DNA of 22,150 bases, taken from the NCBI GenBank assembly GCA_035553355.1, contig DATMJW010000067.1, forward strand, positions 1-22,150. Direction: 5' to 3'. Of this stretch, positions 1 to 6,728 are shown one piece after another. A program made the translations under genes and the position numbers. Source of the DNA: Gaiellasilicea sp035553355. Lineage in GTDB: Bacteria > Actinomycetota > Thermoleophilia > Gaiellales > Gaiellaceae. The number at the start of each line of letters is the position of its first letter. Position 1 is the first letter of the stretch. Below the pieces are notes generated by a model. The model made no database searches. It saw only the letters and a list, made by a program, of their open reading frames with translations, and was not told the origin of the DNA.

Positions 1-116
1 TCCAGGATGTGCCGCTCGGTCTCCTCGTAGGCGGTCGCCGGTGCGGCGCCGACGGCGTCGAGCCCGACGGCAGCCGCGTGACGTGCGAGCTCCGAGACGG
101 TCACGCGCGGCGCCAT
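1..116 (-). CDS. queG: Epoxyqueuosine reductase QueG-like, N-terminal fragment
   Basis: The minus strand is open from an ATG at 116 to the window edge, giving 38 residues. They contain LARHAAAVGLDAVGAAPA followed by YEETERHIL, which resembles the start of QueG, the cobalamin and 4Fe-4S enzyme that reduces epoxyqueuosine in tRNA to queuosine. The hallmark cysteine clusters lie outside the window, so the call rests on the N-terminus alone. The ATG is favoured because CACAAT ends 6 nt upstream, the same leaderless arrangement seen at other genes here. It is divergent from the oxidoreductase at 132, with only 15 nt between the two start codons. A different 4Fe-4S double-cluster protein with a QueG-like N-terminus is the main alternative. 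Confidence 0.6.
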   Translation of the reverse strand, partial: MAPRVTVSELARHAAAVGLDAVGAAPATAYEETERHIL

Positions 117-122
117 GCGAGG

Positions 123-128
123 ATTGTG
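123..128 (-). promoter_or_regulatory. Putative -10 element of the queG-like gene
   Basis: CACAAT on the minus strand ends 6 nt before the ATG at 116, so transcription would start at or next to the start codon. The same hexamer at the same distance precedes clpS and the response regulator gene. No convincing -35 element is visible. Confidence 0.45.
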
Positions 129-131
129 CCC

Positions 132-1085
132 GTGAAAGCGGTGCGTATCCACGAGGACGGCGGTCCCGAGGTGCTGCGCTACGAGGACGCGCCCGATCCC
201 GCGCCGCGCCCGGGAGAGGTGCTCGTCGAGCTGCGTGCGGCGTCGCTCAACCATCTCGACGTCTGGATGCGGAAGGGGATGCCGTCGGTGCCGAAGCCGC
301 GGATCCTCGGCGCCGACGGCGCCGGCGTTCGCGTCGACACGGGCGAGCGGGTGGTGATCAACCCGGGCCTCGAGCACGGCGCGACGATCACCGTCGTCGG
401 CGAGCACACCGACGGGACGCACGCCGAGCTCGTCGCCGTGCCCGAGGAGAACGTCTTCCCGCTGCCCGACGAGCTCTCGTTCGAGACCGCCGCCGCCTTC
501 CCGCTCGTCTACGAGACGGCGTACCGGATGCTGGTGACGCGCGCGGCGGTGCAGCCCGGGGAGTGGGTGCTCGTCTGGGGTATCGGCGGCGGCGTCGCGA
601 CGGCGGCGTTCGAGATCGCGCGTGCGCTCGGCGCGCGCACGCTCGTCACCTCCGGCTCCGAGGAGAAGCTCGAGCGCGCGCGCGAGTGGGGAGCCGATCT
701 CGCGGTCGACCACGCGACGGGCGACGTCGTCGCGGCGGCGAAGGAGGTCGGTGGGATCGACGTCGTCGTCGAGACCGTCGGCGAGGCGACGTGGGCGCGG
801 TCGCTCGCGGCAGTGAAGCCCGGCGGGCGCGTGACCGTGTGCGGTGCGACGAGCGGCCCGAACCCGCCCGCCGCGCTGCACCGGTTCTGGTGGAAGCAGC
901 TCACGCTGCTCGGCTCCACCATGGGGACGCGCGACGACTTCCTCGGCGCGTACGAGCTCGTGCGCACCGGGCGCGTGCGCGTGCACGTCGACTCCGTGCT
1001 CCCGCTCTCCGAGATCCGTGCCGCGCACGAGCGGATGGAGCGCGGCGAGCAGCTCGGGAAGATCGTGCTCTCGATCCCCGGCTAG
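132..1085 (+). CDS. MDR-family zinc-type alcohol dehydrogenase / quinone oxidoreductase
   Basis: This 317-residue protein is a medium-chain dehydrogenase/reductase, presumably a cytosolic NAD(P)H-dependent oxidoreductase of unknown substrate. It starts MKAVRIHEDGGPEVL and carries LNHLDVWMRKGMP near residue 40. GIGGGVATAAFEIARALGA near 150-168 is the Rossmann nucleotide-binding loop, and LGSTMGTRDDF is near the C-terminal end. The reading frame stays open back to position 9, but the family N-terminus begins at the GTG at 132, which has GAGG 9 nt upstream. The cysteine-rich structural-zinc lobe usual after VVINPGL is absent: the chain goes straight on to GEHTDGTHAELVAVP. Its TAG shares a CTAG with the convergent peptidase stop. 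Substrate cannot be predicted. Confidence 0.85.
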   Translation: MKAVRIHEDGGPEVLRYEDAPDPAPRPGEVLVELRAASLNHLDVWMRKGMPSVPKPRILGADGAGVRVDTGERVVINPGLEHGATITVVGEHTDGTHAELVAVPEENVFPLPDELSFETAAAFPLVYETAYRMLVTRAAVQPGEWVLVWGIGGGVATAAFEIARALGARTLVTSGSEEKLERAREWGADLAVDHATGDVVAAAKEVGGIDVVVETVGEATWARSLAAVKPGGRVTVCGATSGPNPPAALHRFWWKQLTLLGSTMGTRDDFLGAYELVRTGRVRVHVDSVLPLSEIRAAHERMERGEQLGKIVLSIPG

Positions 1086-2032
1086 CGGGCGAAGCCGTCG
1101 AGGACGCGCGCGACCTCGCCGAAGAGGCGGTTGCCGCCGTGGCCGGCGTCGTCGACGATCACGAGGTCCGAGCGCGGCCACGCCCGGTGGAGCGTCCACG
1201 CGTATTCGACCGGCGCCTGGAAGTCGTAGCGGCCGTTGAGGAGGGCACCCGGCGTCTCCGCGAGCACGTGCGCCTGCCGCAGCAGCTCGCCGTCCTCGAG
1301 CCAGCAGTTCGCCGCGATGTAGTGCGTCACGAGCCGGCTGAACGCGAGCGCGTACGCCTCGTCCTCGAAGTCGCGGGCGAGTCCCTCCCGCGGCGGCCAC
1401 CCGGGCGTCGCCGACTCCCACAGGCACCACGCGTACGCGGCGCGTCGCCTCACCTCCGGATCCGTGTGGTGGAGGAGCCGGCTGTACGCCGCCGGCACGT
1501 CCTCGCCGCGAAGCTCCTCCGGCAGCGCGTCGACGAGCGCCTGCCACTGCATCGGGAAGAAGCGCGCGAGCCCGCCGCGGAAGAGCCAGTCCATCTCGGC
1601 GTGCCGCCCCGTCGTGACCGCAAAGAGGACGAGCTCGCTGACCCGCTCCGGGTGACGCACGGCATAGGCGAGACCGAGCGTGGAGCCCCACGACCCGCCG
1701 AGGACGAGCCACCGCTCGATCCGGCGCTCCTCGCGCAGCCGCTCCATGTCCGCGAGGAGGTGGTGCGTCGTGTTCGTCGAGAGGTCGACCCCGGGCTCGG
1801 ACGCGTGCGGCGTCGAGCGGCCGGAGCTCCGCTGGTCGAAGAGCACCATCCGGTAGCGGTCGGGGTCGAAGAACGTCCGCCAGACGGGGGTGCAACCCGA
1901 CCCCGGGCCGCCGTGAACCGCGACGGCGGGCTTCCCGTCGGGACGGCCGCATTCCTCCCAGTAGACCCGGTGGCCGTCGCCGACGTCGAGAAACCCGCTC
2001 GCGTAGGGCTCGACGAGCGGGTGGAGGCTCAA
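1082..2032 (-). CDS. pip: Prolyl iminopeptidase (alpha/beta hydrolase, family S33)
   Basis: This 316-residue cytosolic peptidase removes N-terminal proline from peptides. The family landmarks are all present: HGGPG oxyanion motif at 40-44, DQRSSGRS at 66-73, nucleophile Ser114 in GGSWGS, acid Asp270 in NGRYD and His298 in DAGH. The length is normal. The start is a TTG at 2032; no ATG or GTG fits, and the predicted N-terminus (HPLVEPYASGFLDVGDGHRVYWEE) matches the family. It is the last gene of the six-gene minus-strand operon, 4 nt after the upstream stop, with no clear Shine-Dalgarno sequence, so translational coupling is likely. Its stop codon overlaps the convergent oxidoreductase stop. 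Confidence 0.92.
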   Translation of the reverse strand: MSLHPLVEPYASGFLDVGDGHRVYWEECGRPDGKPAVAVHGGPGSGCTPVWRTFFDPDRYRMVLFDQRSSGRSTPHASEPGVDLSTNTTHHLLADMERLREERRIERWLVLGGSWGSTLGLAYAVRHPERVSELVLFAVTTGRHAEMDWLFRGGLARFFPMQWQALVDALPEELRGEDVPAAYSRLLHHTDPEVRRRAAYAWCLWESATPGWPPREGLARDFEDEAYALAFSRLVTHYIAANCWLEDGELLRQAHVLAETPGALLNGRYDFQAPVEYAWTLHRAWPRSDLVIVDDAGHGGNRLFGEVARVLDGFAR

Positions 2033-2036
2033 ATGG

Positions 2037-2336
2037 TTACCCGAAGCCGAGGATGAACTTGGCGTCTTCGGACATCAGGTCCGGCGTCCACGGCGGCTCG
2101 AACGTGAGCTCGACCTCGACCTCCTCGACGCCCTCGACCGTCATCGCGGCGTCGTGGATGCCCTCCTGGATCATCGGCCCGGCCGGGCACCCCATCGAGG
2201 TCAGGGAGTGGATGATCTTCACCTTGGGGCCGTCGATCTCGGCGTCGTAGAAGAGGCCGAGCTCCACGATGTCCATCCCGAGCTCGGGATCCTCGACCGT
2301 GTGCAGCGCCTCGACGATCTCCTCTTTCGTGGGCAT
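2037..2336 (-). CDS. MIP18/DUF59 family metal-sulfur cluster assembly factor (SufT/PaaD-like)
   Basis: A 99-residue DUF59 protein. It has the N-terminal helix, the VEDPELGMDIVELGLFYD segment with the family DPE(L/I)G motif, a beta hairpin, and the conserved cysteine in SLTSMGCPAGP. It ends with a LTFEPPWTPDLMSEDAK segment typical of standalone bacterial members. Such proteins help deliver Fe-S clusters; the client here is unknown. The ATG at 2336 is chosen because homology begins there, although the frame stays open further upstream. It lies 10 nt after the glpX stop and 4 nt before pip, inside the operon. Confidence 0.88.
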   Translation of the reverse strand: MPTKEEIVEALHTVEDPELGMDIVELGLFYDAEIDGPKVKIIHSLTSMGCPAGPMIQEGIHDAAMTVEGVEEVEVELTFEPPWTPDLMSEDAKFILGFG

Positions 2337-2346
2337 CCGTTCCAGG

Positions 2347-3321
2347 CTACCCGAGCAGGCGCACTTCCTCGCGGCGCTCGCGCGCGAAGAAGTGGATGCT
2401 CTCCGTGAAGCGAACCCAGTTGCAGCGCATGCACATGACGAGGGAGTGCGTCTGCGCGGAGTCGGCGAGGAAGCGGACACCGCGCAGGAGGTCGCCGTTC
2501 GAGACGCCCGTCGCGACGACGATCACCTCTCCGGTGACGAGGTCGTCGGAGGTGAAGACGCGGTTGACGTCGTCGATCCCCTGCTCCTTCGCCGCCTCGA
2601 TCTCGCGCCGGCTCGTCGGCCAGAGCTGCGCCTGGAGCTCGCCGCCGAGGCAGCGCAGCGCTGCGGCAGAGAGGATCGCCTGGCGCGTCCCGCCGATGCC
2701 GATCGCGAGGTGGTCGTTCGTCCCGCGGATCGCGGCCGAGATCGACGCGGTGACGTCCCCGTCCTGGATCAGCTTGATCCGTGCGCCGGAGCCGCGGATC
2801 TCCTCGATCAGGTCGTGGTGGCGCGGCCGGTCGAGGACGATCGTCGTGATGTCGTTGACCTGCCGGCCGAAGCTGTCGGCGATCGCGTTGACGTTCTCGG
2901 TGACCGGCTTCGTCAGGTCGATGCGCCCCTTGGCGCGCGGCCCGACCGCCATCCGCCGCATGTACATGTCCGGGAGCCGGAGCAGCGACCCCGGCGGGCC
3001 GACGGCGATCATGGATATCGCGCCGTTGCCGCCGCGCGCGACGACCCCGCGGCCCTCGAGCGGGTCGACGGCGAGGTCGAACTGCTCACCGCCCTGACCG
3101 AGCTGCGAGCCGATCTCGAGCCCCTCCCCCTCGTCGGCGCCGATCACGATCGTGCCGTCGATCGGCAGCCCCGCGAGCCCGGCGAGCATCGCACCCTCGG
3201 CGGCGTCCTCGGCTGCGTGCTGGTCCGCGCGGCCGAGCCACCGCGCGCCGGCGAGCGCGGCCCATTCGGTGGCGCGCGCGAAGAGCGCGCAGGGACAGCC
3301 GGGCCGCTGCTCCTCGCTCAC
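2347..3321 (-). CDS. glpX: GlpX-like class II fructose-1,6-bisphosphatase (divergent)
   Basis: A 324-residue GlpX-type sugar phosphatase, a length normal for the family. Recognisable landmarks are ATEWAALAGARWLGRADQHAAE near 17-38, DGTIVIG near 55-61, AVDPLEG near 85-90, LPDMYMRRMAVGP, LIQDGDVTASI, GIGGTRQAILSAAALRCLGG, and a C-terminal FTESIHFF. GlpX enzymes dephosphorylate fructose 1,6-bisphosphate in gluconeogenesis using divalent metal. The usual metal loop (IGEGExDEAPML) reads IGADEGEGLEIG here, and the normal Thr after DPLEG is Arg. Substrate or activity may therefore differ. The GTG start overlaps the kinase TGA as GTGA. Its operon partners handle phosphoglycerates, placing it in lower glycolysis/gluconeogenesis. 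Confidence 0.88.
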   Translation of the reverse strand: MSEEQRPGCPCALFARATEWAALAGARWLGRADQHAAEDAAEGAMLAGLAGLPIDGTIVIGADEGEGLEIGSQLGQGGEQFDLAVDPLEGRGVVARGGNGAISMIAVGPPGSLLRLPDMYMRRMAVGPRAKGRIDLTKPVTENVNAIADSFGRQVNDITTIVLDRPRHHDLIEEIRGSGARIKLIQDGDVTASISAAIRGTNDHLAIGIGGTRQAILSAAALRCLGGELQAQLWPTSRREIEAAKEQGIDDVNRVFTSDDLVTGEVIVVATGVSNGDLLRGVRFLADSAQTHSLVMCMRCNWVRFTESIHFFARERREEVRLLG

Positions 3322-4244
3322 CCTCGAACCCCGCGCCGCGCGTGCGCGTGCCGCTCGGCCTGCTCGAGCACGAGCTCGATCACCGCTGCGATCGCGTCGG
3401 TCACGCTCTCGTTCTCGATCACCGGCACGTCCGCCCTCCTCGCCCGCTCCACGATGTAGTTCTGGATCATCCGGATCTCCGGCAGCCCCGAAAGGTACTT
3501 GTCGCCGGCGCGCGCCCCGTCCGAGGCGGCGTCGCGGATGAAGAAGTGGGTGCGGTGGATCTCCTCGTCGTGGATCGCGAGCACGCACTGCACGACGACC
3601 GCCCGCTCGAGGTCGGTCGCGAGCATCCCGGGCACGAGGTGGACGCCCTCGAGCACCATCGACCACCCCTCGTCGAGCGCGCGCTGGAGCGCGGCCTCGA
3701 CGCCGACGAGGACGTTCCGCGTCTGGTCGAGGAAGCCGAGAAGCGCCGCGTCACCCGACTCCTCCTCCTCGGCCTTCGAGAGCCCGAGCGCCGCCTCGAA
3801 GCTCGAGAAGTGGATCGTCGGCATGAACTCCTGCGAGAAGAACGCTCGCATCGTCTGGCGGACGAAATCGGTCGACGTCACGCGCGTGATCCCCAGCCGG
3901 TAGGCGACCTCGGTCGCGACCGTCGACTTGCCGGTGCCGGTGCCGCCGCCGATCAGGAGGATCACCGGGAGGTCGAGGTCCTGGAGGTCGCGCAGCCTGC
4001 GCAGCCGCCGCACCGCGCGCCGCCCTTCCTCCTCGCCGAGCACGTCGATCGCCAGGCTCGTGAGCCGGTCGAGGTCGAGTGACTCTCCGTCGCGCTCCGC
4101 GAGATCGGCCTCCGCGCGGCGCGCCACGTCGTAGGCGCGGTCGCCGGCGACGCCGACGCTCGTGAGCGCGCGCGCGAGCAGGCCCTTCGAGAACGGCGCC
4201 TCGGCGCCGAGGAAATCGACCGCTCCCTGTCGGCGCTCCGTCAC
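3318..4244 (-). CDS. pgk2: 2-phosphoglycerate kinase (cyclic 2,3-DPG pathway)
   Basis: A 308-residue protein matching archaeal 2-phosphoglycerate kinase, which uses ATP to convert 2-phosphoglycerate to 2,3-diphosphoglycerate. Residues 1-88 look like the N-terminal ATP-cone-like domain. The P-loop GGGTGTGKST is at 99-108. It is followed by TSTDFVRQTMRAFFSQEF and PTIHFSSFEA, a signature segment of this family, and by VLEGVHLVPG. The C-terminal half contains FFIRDAAS and a KYL segment. The GTG at 4244 overlaps the upstream synthetase TGA (GTGA), and its own TGA overlaps glpX in the same way. Being next to the cyclic-DPG synthetase makes the assignment strong. The family is known mainly from thermophilic methanogens. 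Confidence 0.9.
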   Translation of the reverse strand: MTERRQGAVDFLGAEAPFSKGLLARALTSVGVAGDRAYDVARRAEADLAERDGESLDLDRLTSLAIDVLGEEEGRRAVRRLRRLRDLQDLDLPVILLIGGGTGTGKSTVATEVAYRLGITRVTSTDFVRQTMRAFFSQEFMPTIHFSSFEAALGLSKAEEEESGDAALLGFLDQTRNVLVGVEAALQRALDEGWSMVLEGVHLVPGMLATDLERAVVVQCVLAIHDEEIHRTHFFIRDAASDGARAGDKYLSGLPEIRMIQNYIVERARRADVPVIENESVTDAIAAVIELVLEQAERHAHARRGVRG

Positions 4245-5497
4245 GATCCGGCCTCCGCCGCGAGCCGGAGGAGCTCGTCGTCGAGGTCGGGCTCTCCGGG
4301 AGCGGAGACGACGTCGCTGCCGGCCAGGACGACCTCGACCCCCCTCTCGCGCGCGGCGGCGGCGACGACGTCGATCGCCGCCGCCTTCAGCTCGACGACG
4401 AACACCTCCGCCTGCACGCGTTCGAGCTCCTCGCGCAGCCGCTGCCGGTCCGAGAGGCTGCCGCTCACGTGCGCGACCGTCGCACCGTGCTCCTCCTCGA
4501 GGTGGCGCGCGAAGCCGGCATGTGCCGACTCCGGCGCCGCCGAGAAGAAGGCGATCGTCCGGCCGGCGACGGGCTCGACGGGGCGTGGCCGTAGCCGGAC
4601 CCCGACGACGCGTCGCGCGATCGCGGCGACCCGGTCTCGGAGCTCCTCCCAGCCGGACCCCTGCTCCGCCATCGTCAGGACGACGAGGTCGGAGACGAGA
4701 TGCCGGTAGGCGTTCAGGTAGCCGGTCACGACCTCCGCGTCCTGCTGGGCGTTCGCGACGAGGACACGGCGGCGCGTCGCGACGGGCGGGAGCGCGGCGC
4801 CGCTCCCGTCGAAGACGACGAGGTCGGGGTCGAGACCGGCCGCGACGCGCGCGCCCGCATGCACGTTCGCCGCGAAGACCGCACCGGCGAGGCCGCCGCC
4901 GCAGCGTCGGCAGCCGACGGTCGTGACCCCGGCGAGCGCCGCCGTCTCGAGGTAGTCGGATGCGGCGTGGCGGCCGGCGCGGGAGAGCGCGAGCAGCGAG
5001 TCCACGGTCGGGCGCACGTCGGCGACCTCCGGCTCCGGCGGGCCGCCCCTGCCCATCGAGACGACGACGACCTTGCGGTCGCGCGAGAGGAGTCGCGCCG
5101 CGTGCGCCGTGACCGCCGTCTTCCCCACGCGCTTGCCCGTCCCCACGATCCCGAGCGAGGGCAGCTCGAACGGCGCGAGCGGCGGCGGCTCGAAACGGAA
5201 GTCGGCGCCGACGTAGGGCAGGCCGTGCGCGAGCACCCGGCTCGCGAGCGCGAAGCGCTCGCGCGGCCCGAGCACCGGCTCGTCGGAGAGGTCGACGACG
5301 ACCTCGGGCTCGTGCTCGACGAGCGCCGCCTCGAGCGAGGTCGTGACGGGGACGCCGTAGTCCTCCCCGCCCCGCAGCTTCTCGGTGCCCCCGACGAGAT
5401 GTGCCGCGACGACGTCGTAGGGGAGCTCCGCGAGCGCGGCACGCACCACCGGCGCGTAGTGCTCGCCGTCGATGAGCGCGAGCGCGCGCTGCGTCAC
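4241..5497 (-). CDS. cpgS: Cyclic 2,3-diphosphoglycerate synthetase
   Basis: A 418-residue protein matching archaeal cPGS, which uses ATP to form the intramolecular phosphoanhydride of 2,3-diphosphoglycerate. Features include LALIDGEHYAPVVRAAL at 6-22, VGGTEKL near 35-41, P-loop GTGKRVGKTA at 119-128, VVVSMGRGGPPEPEV near 144-158, and GVTTVGCRRCGGGLAG near 190-205 with Cys196 and Cys199. The frame is open far upstream through the phosphoesterase gene, but homology begins at the GTG at 5497. That GTG overlaps the phosphoesterase TGA as GTGA. In archaea the product is a thermoprotective solute or phosphate store; its role in a bacterium is not established by this sequence. Confidence 0.9.
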   Translation of the reverse strand: MTQRALALIDGEHYAPVVRAALAELPYDVVAAHLVGGTEKLRGGEDYGVPVTTSLEAALVEHEPEVVVDLSDEPVLGPRERFALASRVLAHGLPYVGADFRFEPPPLAPFELPSLGIVGTGKRVGKTAVTAHAARLLSRDRKVVVVSMGRGGPPEPEVADVRPTVDSLLALSRAGRHAASDYLETAALAGVTTVGCRRCGGGLAGAVFAANVHAGARVAAGLDPDLVVFDGSGAALPPVATRRRVLVANAQQDAEVVTGYLNAYRHLVSDLVVLTMAEQGSGWEELRDRVAAIARRVVGVRLRPRPVEPVAGRTIAFFSAAPESAHAGFARHLEEEHGATVAHVSGSLSDRQRLREELERVQAEVFVVELKAAAIDVVAAAARERGVEVVLAGSDVVSAPGEPDLDDELLRLAAEAGS

Positions 5498-6300
5498 GAG
5501 CGCGTCGTCACCTCGTCCTCGATCCGGCCCGTGTACTTCTCGTACGCGAAGGTGTCGATCGAGAACTGGATGATGCGCTCCTGGCCGTGGAAGGGGTGCT
5601 TCCGCCAGATGCTGACGTGGTCGCCCTCGACCTCGACGACGTTGTAACAGGGGCGCGTGTTCCCCCGGAGGCGCAGCGACGACACGGTGCCCGTGTTGAC
5701 GACGAACAGGTTCTCGAGCCGCCACGCGTACGGGACGTGCTTGTGGCCCGAGAGCACGAGGTGCACCCCCGCGCGCTGCAGGCACTCGATCGCGTCGCCC
5801 GCGTCGTAGATCACGTTCCGCTCGCGCCCCGTCCCCGGGACGGGCAACAGGTGGTGGTGGCAGACGAAGACGCGGAGCCGCGCCGGGTGCGCGAACTGCT
5901 CCTCGATCCAGCGGTAGCGGCCGCGGCCGATCTGGCCGTGGTCGAGATCCGGCTCGGTCGAGTCGACGGCGACCACGGTGACGTCGTCCACGCGCAGCAC
6001 CGAGTTCCGGTCGCCGAAGAGCTCCTCGAAGTGGACGTAGCCGACGTTCCGCGAGTCGTGGTTCCCCGGGATCACGACGAGCGACTCGCACGTGATCCGG
6101 TCGAGGTAGGCCTTCGCCTGCTGGTACTCGTGCTTGAACCCGAACGTCGTCAGGTCGCCGGAGCAGACCACGATGTCGGGCTCCAGGTCGTTGATCTCCG
6201 CGATCGCACGCTCGAGCAGCCCCGGCACGAAGTACTGACCGCCGCAGTGGAGGTCCGAGAGGTGCGCGATCGTGAAGCAGCGGTCTCCCTCGTCGGCCAT
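5494..6300 (-). CDS. Calcineurin-like metallophosphoesterase
   Basis: A 268-residue binuclear metallophosphoesterase resembling the class III cAMP phosphodiesterase (CpdA) group. All metal-ligand motifs are present: HLSDLHCGG with Asp16 and His18, SGDLT with Asp49, GNHD with Asn80 and His81, CHHH near 147-150 and GHKH at 185-188. No signal peptide is visible, so it is cytosolic. ATG 6300 is preferred over ATG 6312 because TATGCT ends exactly 7 nt upstream, as at other leaderless genes here; the upstream ATG lies within that hexamer. It leads the cyclic-DPG operon and overlaps the synthetase gene by 4 nt, so cyclic DPG or a related phosphoester is a plausible substrate, but that is inference. 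Confidence 0.87.
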   Translation of the reverse strand: MADEGDRCFTIAHLSDLHCGGQYFVPGLLERAIAEINDLEPDIVVCSGDLTTFGFKHEYQQAKAYLDRITCESLVVIPGNHDSRNVGYVHFEELFGDRNSVLRVDDVTVVAVDSTEPDLDHGQIGRGRYRWIEEQFAHPARLRVFVCHHHLLPVPGTGRERNVIYDAGDAIECLQRAGVHLVLSGHKHVPYAWRLENLFVVNTGTVSSLRLRGNTRPCYNVVEVEGDHVSIWRKHPFHGQERIIQFSIDTFAYEKYTGRIEDEVTTRS

Positions 6301-6307
6301 GGGGCGA

Positions 6308-6313
6308 AGCATA
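6308..6313 (-). promoter_or_regulatory. Putative -10 element of the cyclic-DPG operon
   Basis: TATGCT on the minus strand ends 7 nt before the ATG at 6300, placing the expected transcript start on the start codon. This is probably the main promoter for all six genes down to pip. No clear -35 element is visible. Confidence 0.5.
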
Positions 6314-6347
6314 CGAGCGCGGCCGAGGAGCCGTCCGGGACGGGCGC

Positions 6348-6353
6348 TACCCT
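6348..6353 (+). promoter_or_regulatory. Putative -10 element of the nuclease-like/hpt pair
   Basis: TACCCT ends 6 nt before the GTG at 6360. The divergent phosphoesterase start is only 59 nt away, so the two promoters are packed back to back. Confidence 0.5.
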
Positions 6354-6359
6354 CGAGTC

Positions 6360-6728
6360 GTGCCCGGAGACGAGCCCGCGTTCAGGGCGTATACCGGCGT
6401 GAAGCCGCCGAAGTTCGCGAACGACGTCGAGCTCGAGTGCGCGAAGATGCTCGACTTCTACGGCGTCCCGTGGGACTACGAGCCGACGACCTTCGTGCTC
6501 GACCGCGACGCCGAAGGCCGCGTGACGAGCGCGTTCACGCCCGACTTCTACCTCCCGGAGCAGGACCTGTACGTCGAGGTCACCGTGATGCGGCAGTCGC
6601 TCGTGACGCGCAAGAACCGGAAGCTGCGCGAGATCCGGCGCCTGTACCCCGACGTTCGCGTGAAGCTCTTCTACCGCCGGGACATCGAGCGGCTCGCGCA
6701 GCGACTGCGCCTGAGGCTCGCGTCGTAG
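6360..6728 (+). CDS. Small PD-(D/E)XK-like nuclease-fold protein
   Basis: A 122-residue protein of no named family that I recognise. It carries an acidic helix (NDVELECAKMLDFYGVPW), then YEPTTFVL, then FTPDFYLPEQDLYVEVTV, and a basic stretch with TRKNRKLREIRRLYP. The helix-E, YEP, PDFYLP, (Y)xEV order is that of Vsr/TnsA-like PD-(D/E)XK nucleases. The catalytic Lys expected two residues after the Glu of the E-x-K is Thr here (EVT), so activity is uncertain; a lysine downstream might substitute. The GTG start has TACCCT 6 nt upstream. Its TAG overlaps the GTG of the phosphoribosyltransferase by 1 nt, indicating co-translation. Function is unknown. Confidence 0.72.
   Translation: MPGDEPAFRAYTGVKPPKFANDVELECAKMLDFYGVPWDYEPTTFVLDRDAEGRVTSAFTPDFYLPEQDLYVEVTVMRQSLVTRKNRKLREIRRLYPDVRVKLFYRRDIERLAQRLRLRLAS

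Noticed and set aside
9..131. N-terminal extension of the oxidoreductase from position 9
   Set aside because: The extra 41 residues do not resemble the family and are antisense to the queG-like gene start.
41..2056. Very long open frames on the strand opposite or out of phase with real genes (for example 41-2056 +, 9840-11774 +, 13018-16269 +)
   Set aside because: They are Arg/Ala/Pro-rich low-complexity translations produced by high GC content and overlap confidently identified genes; none shows a family motif.
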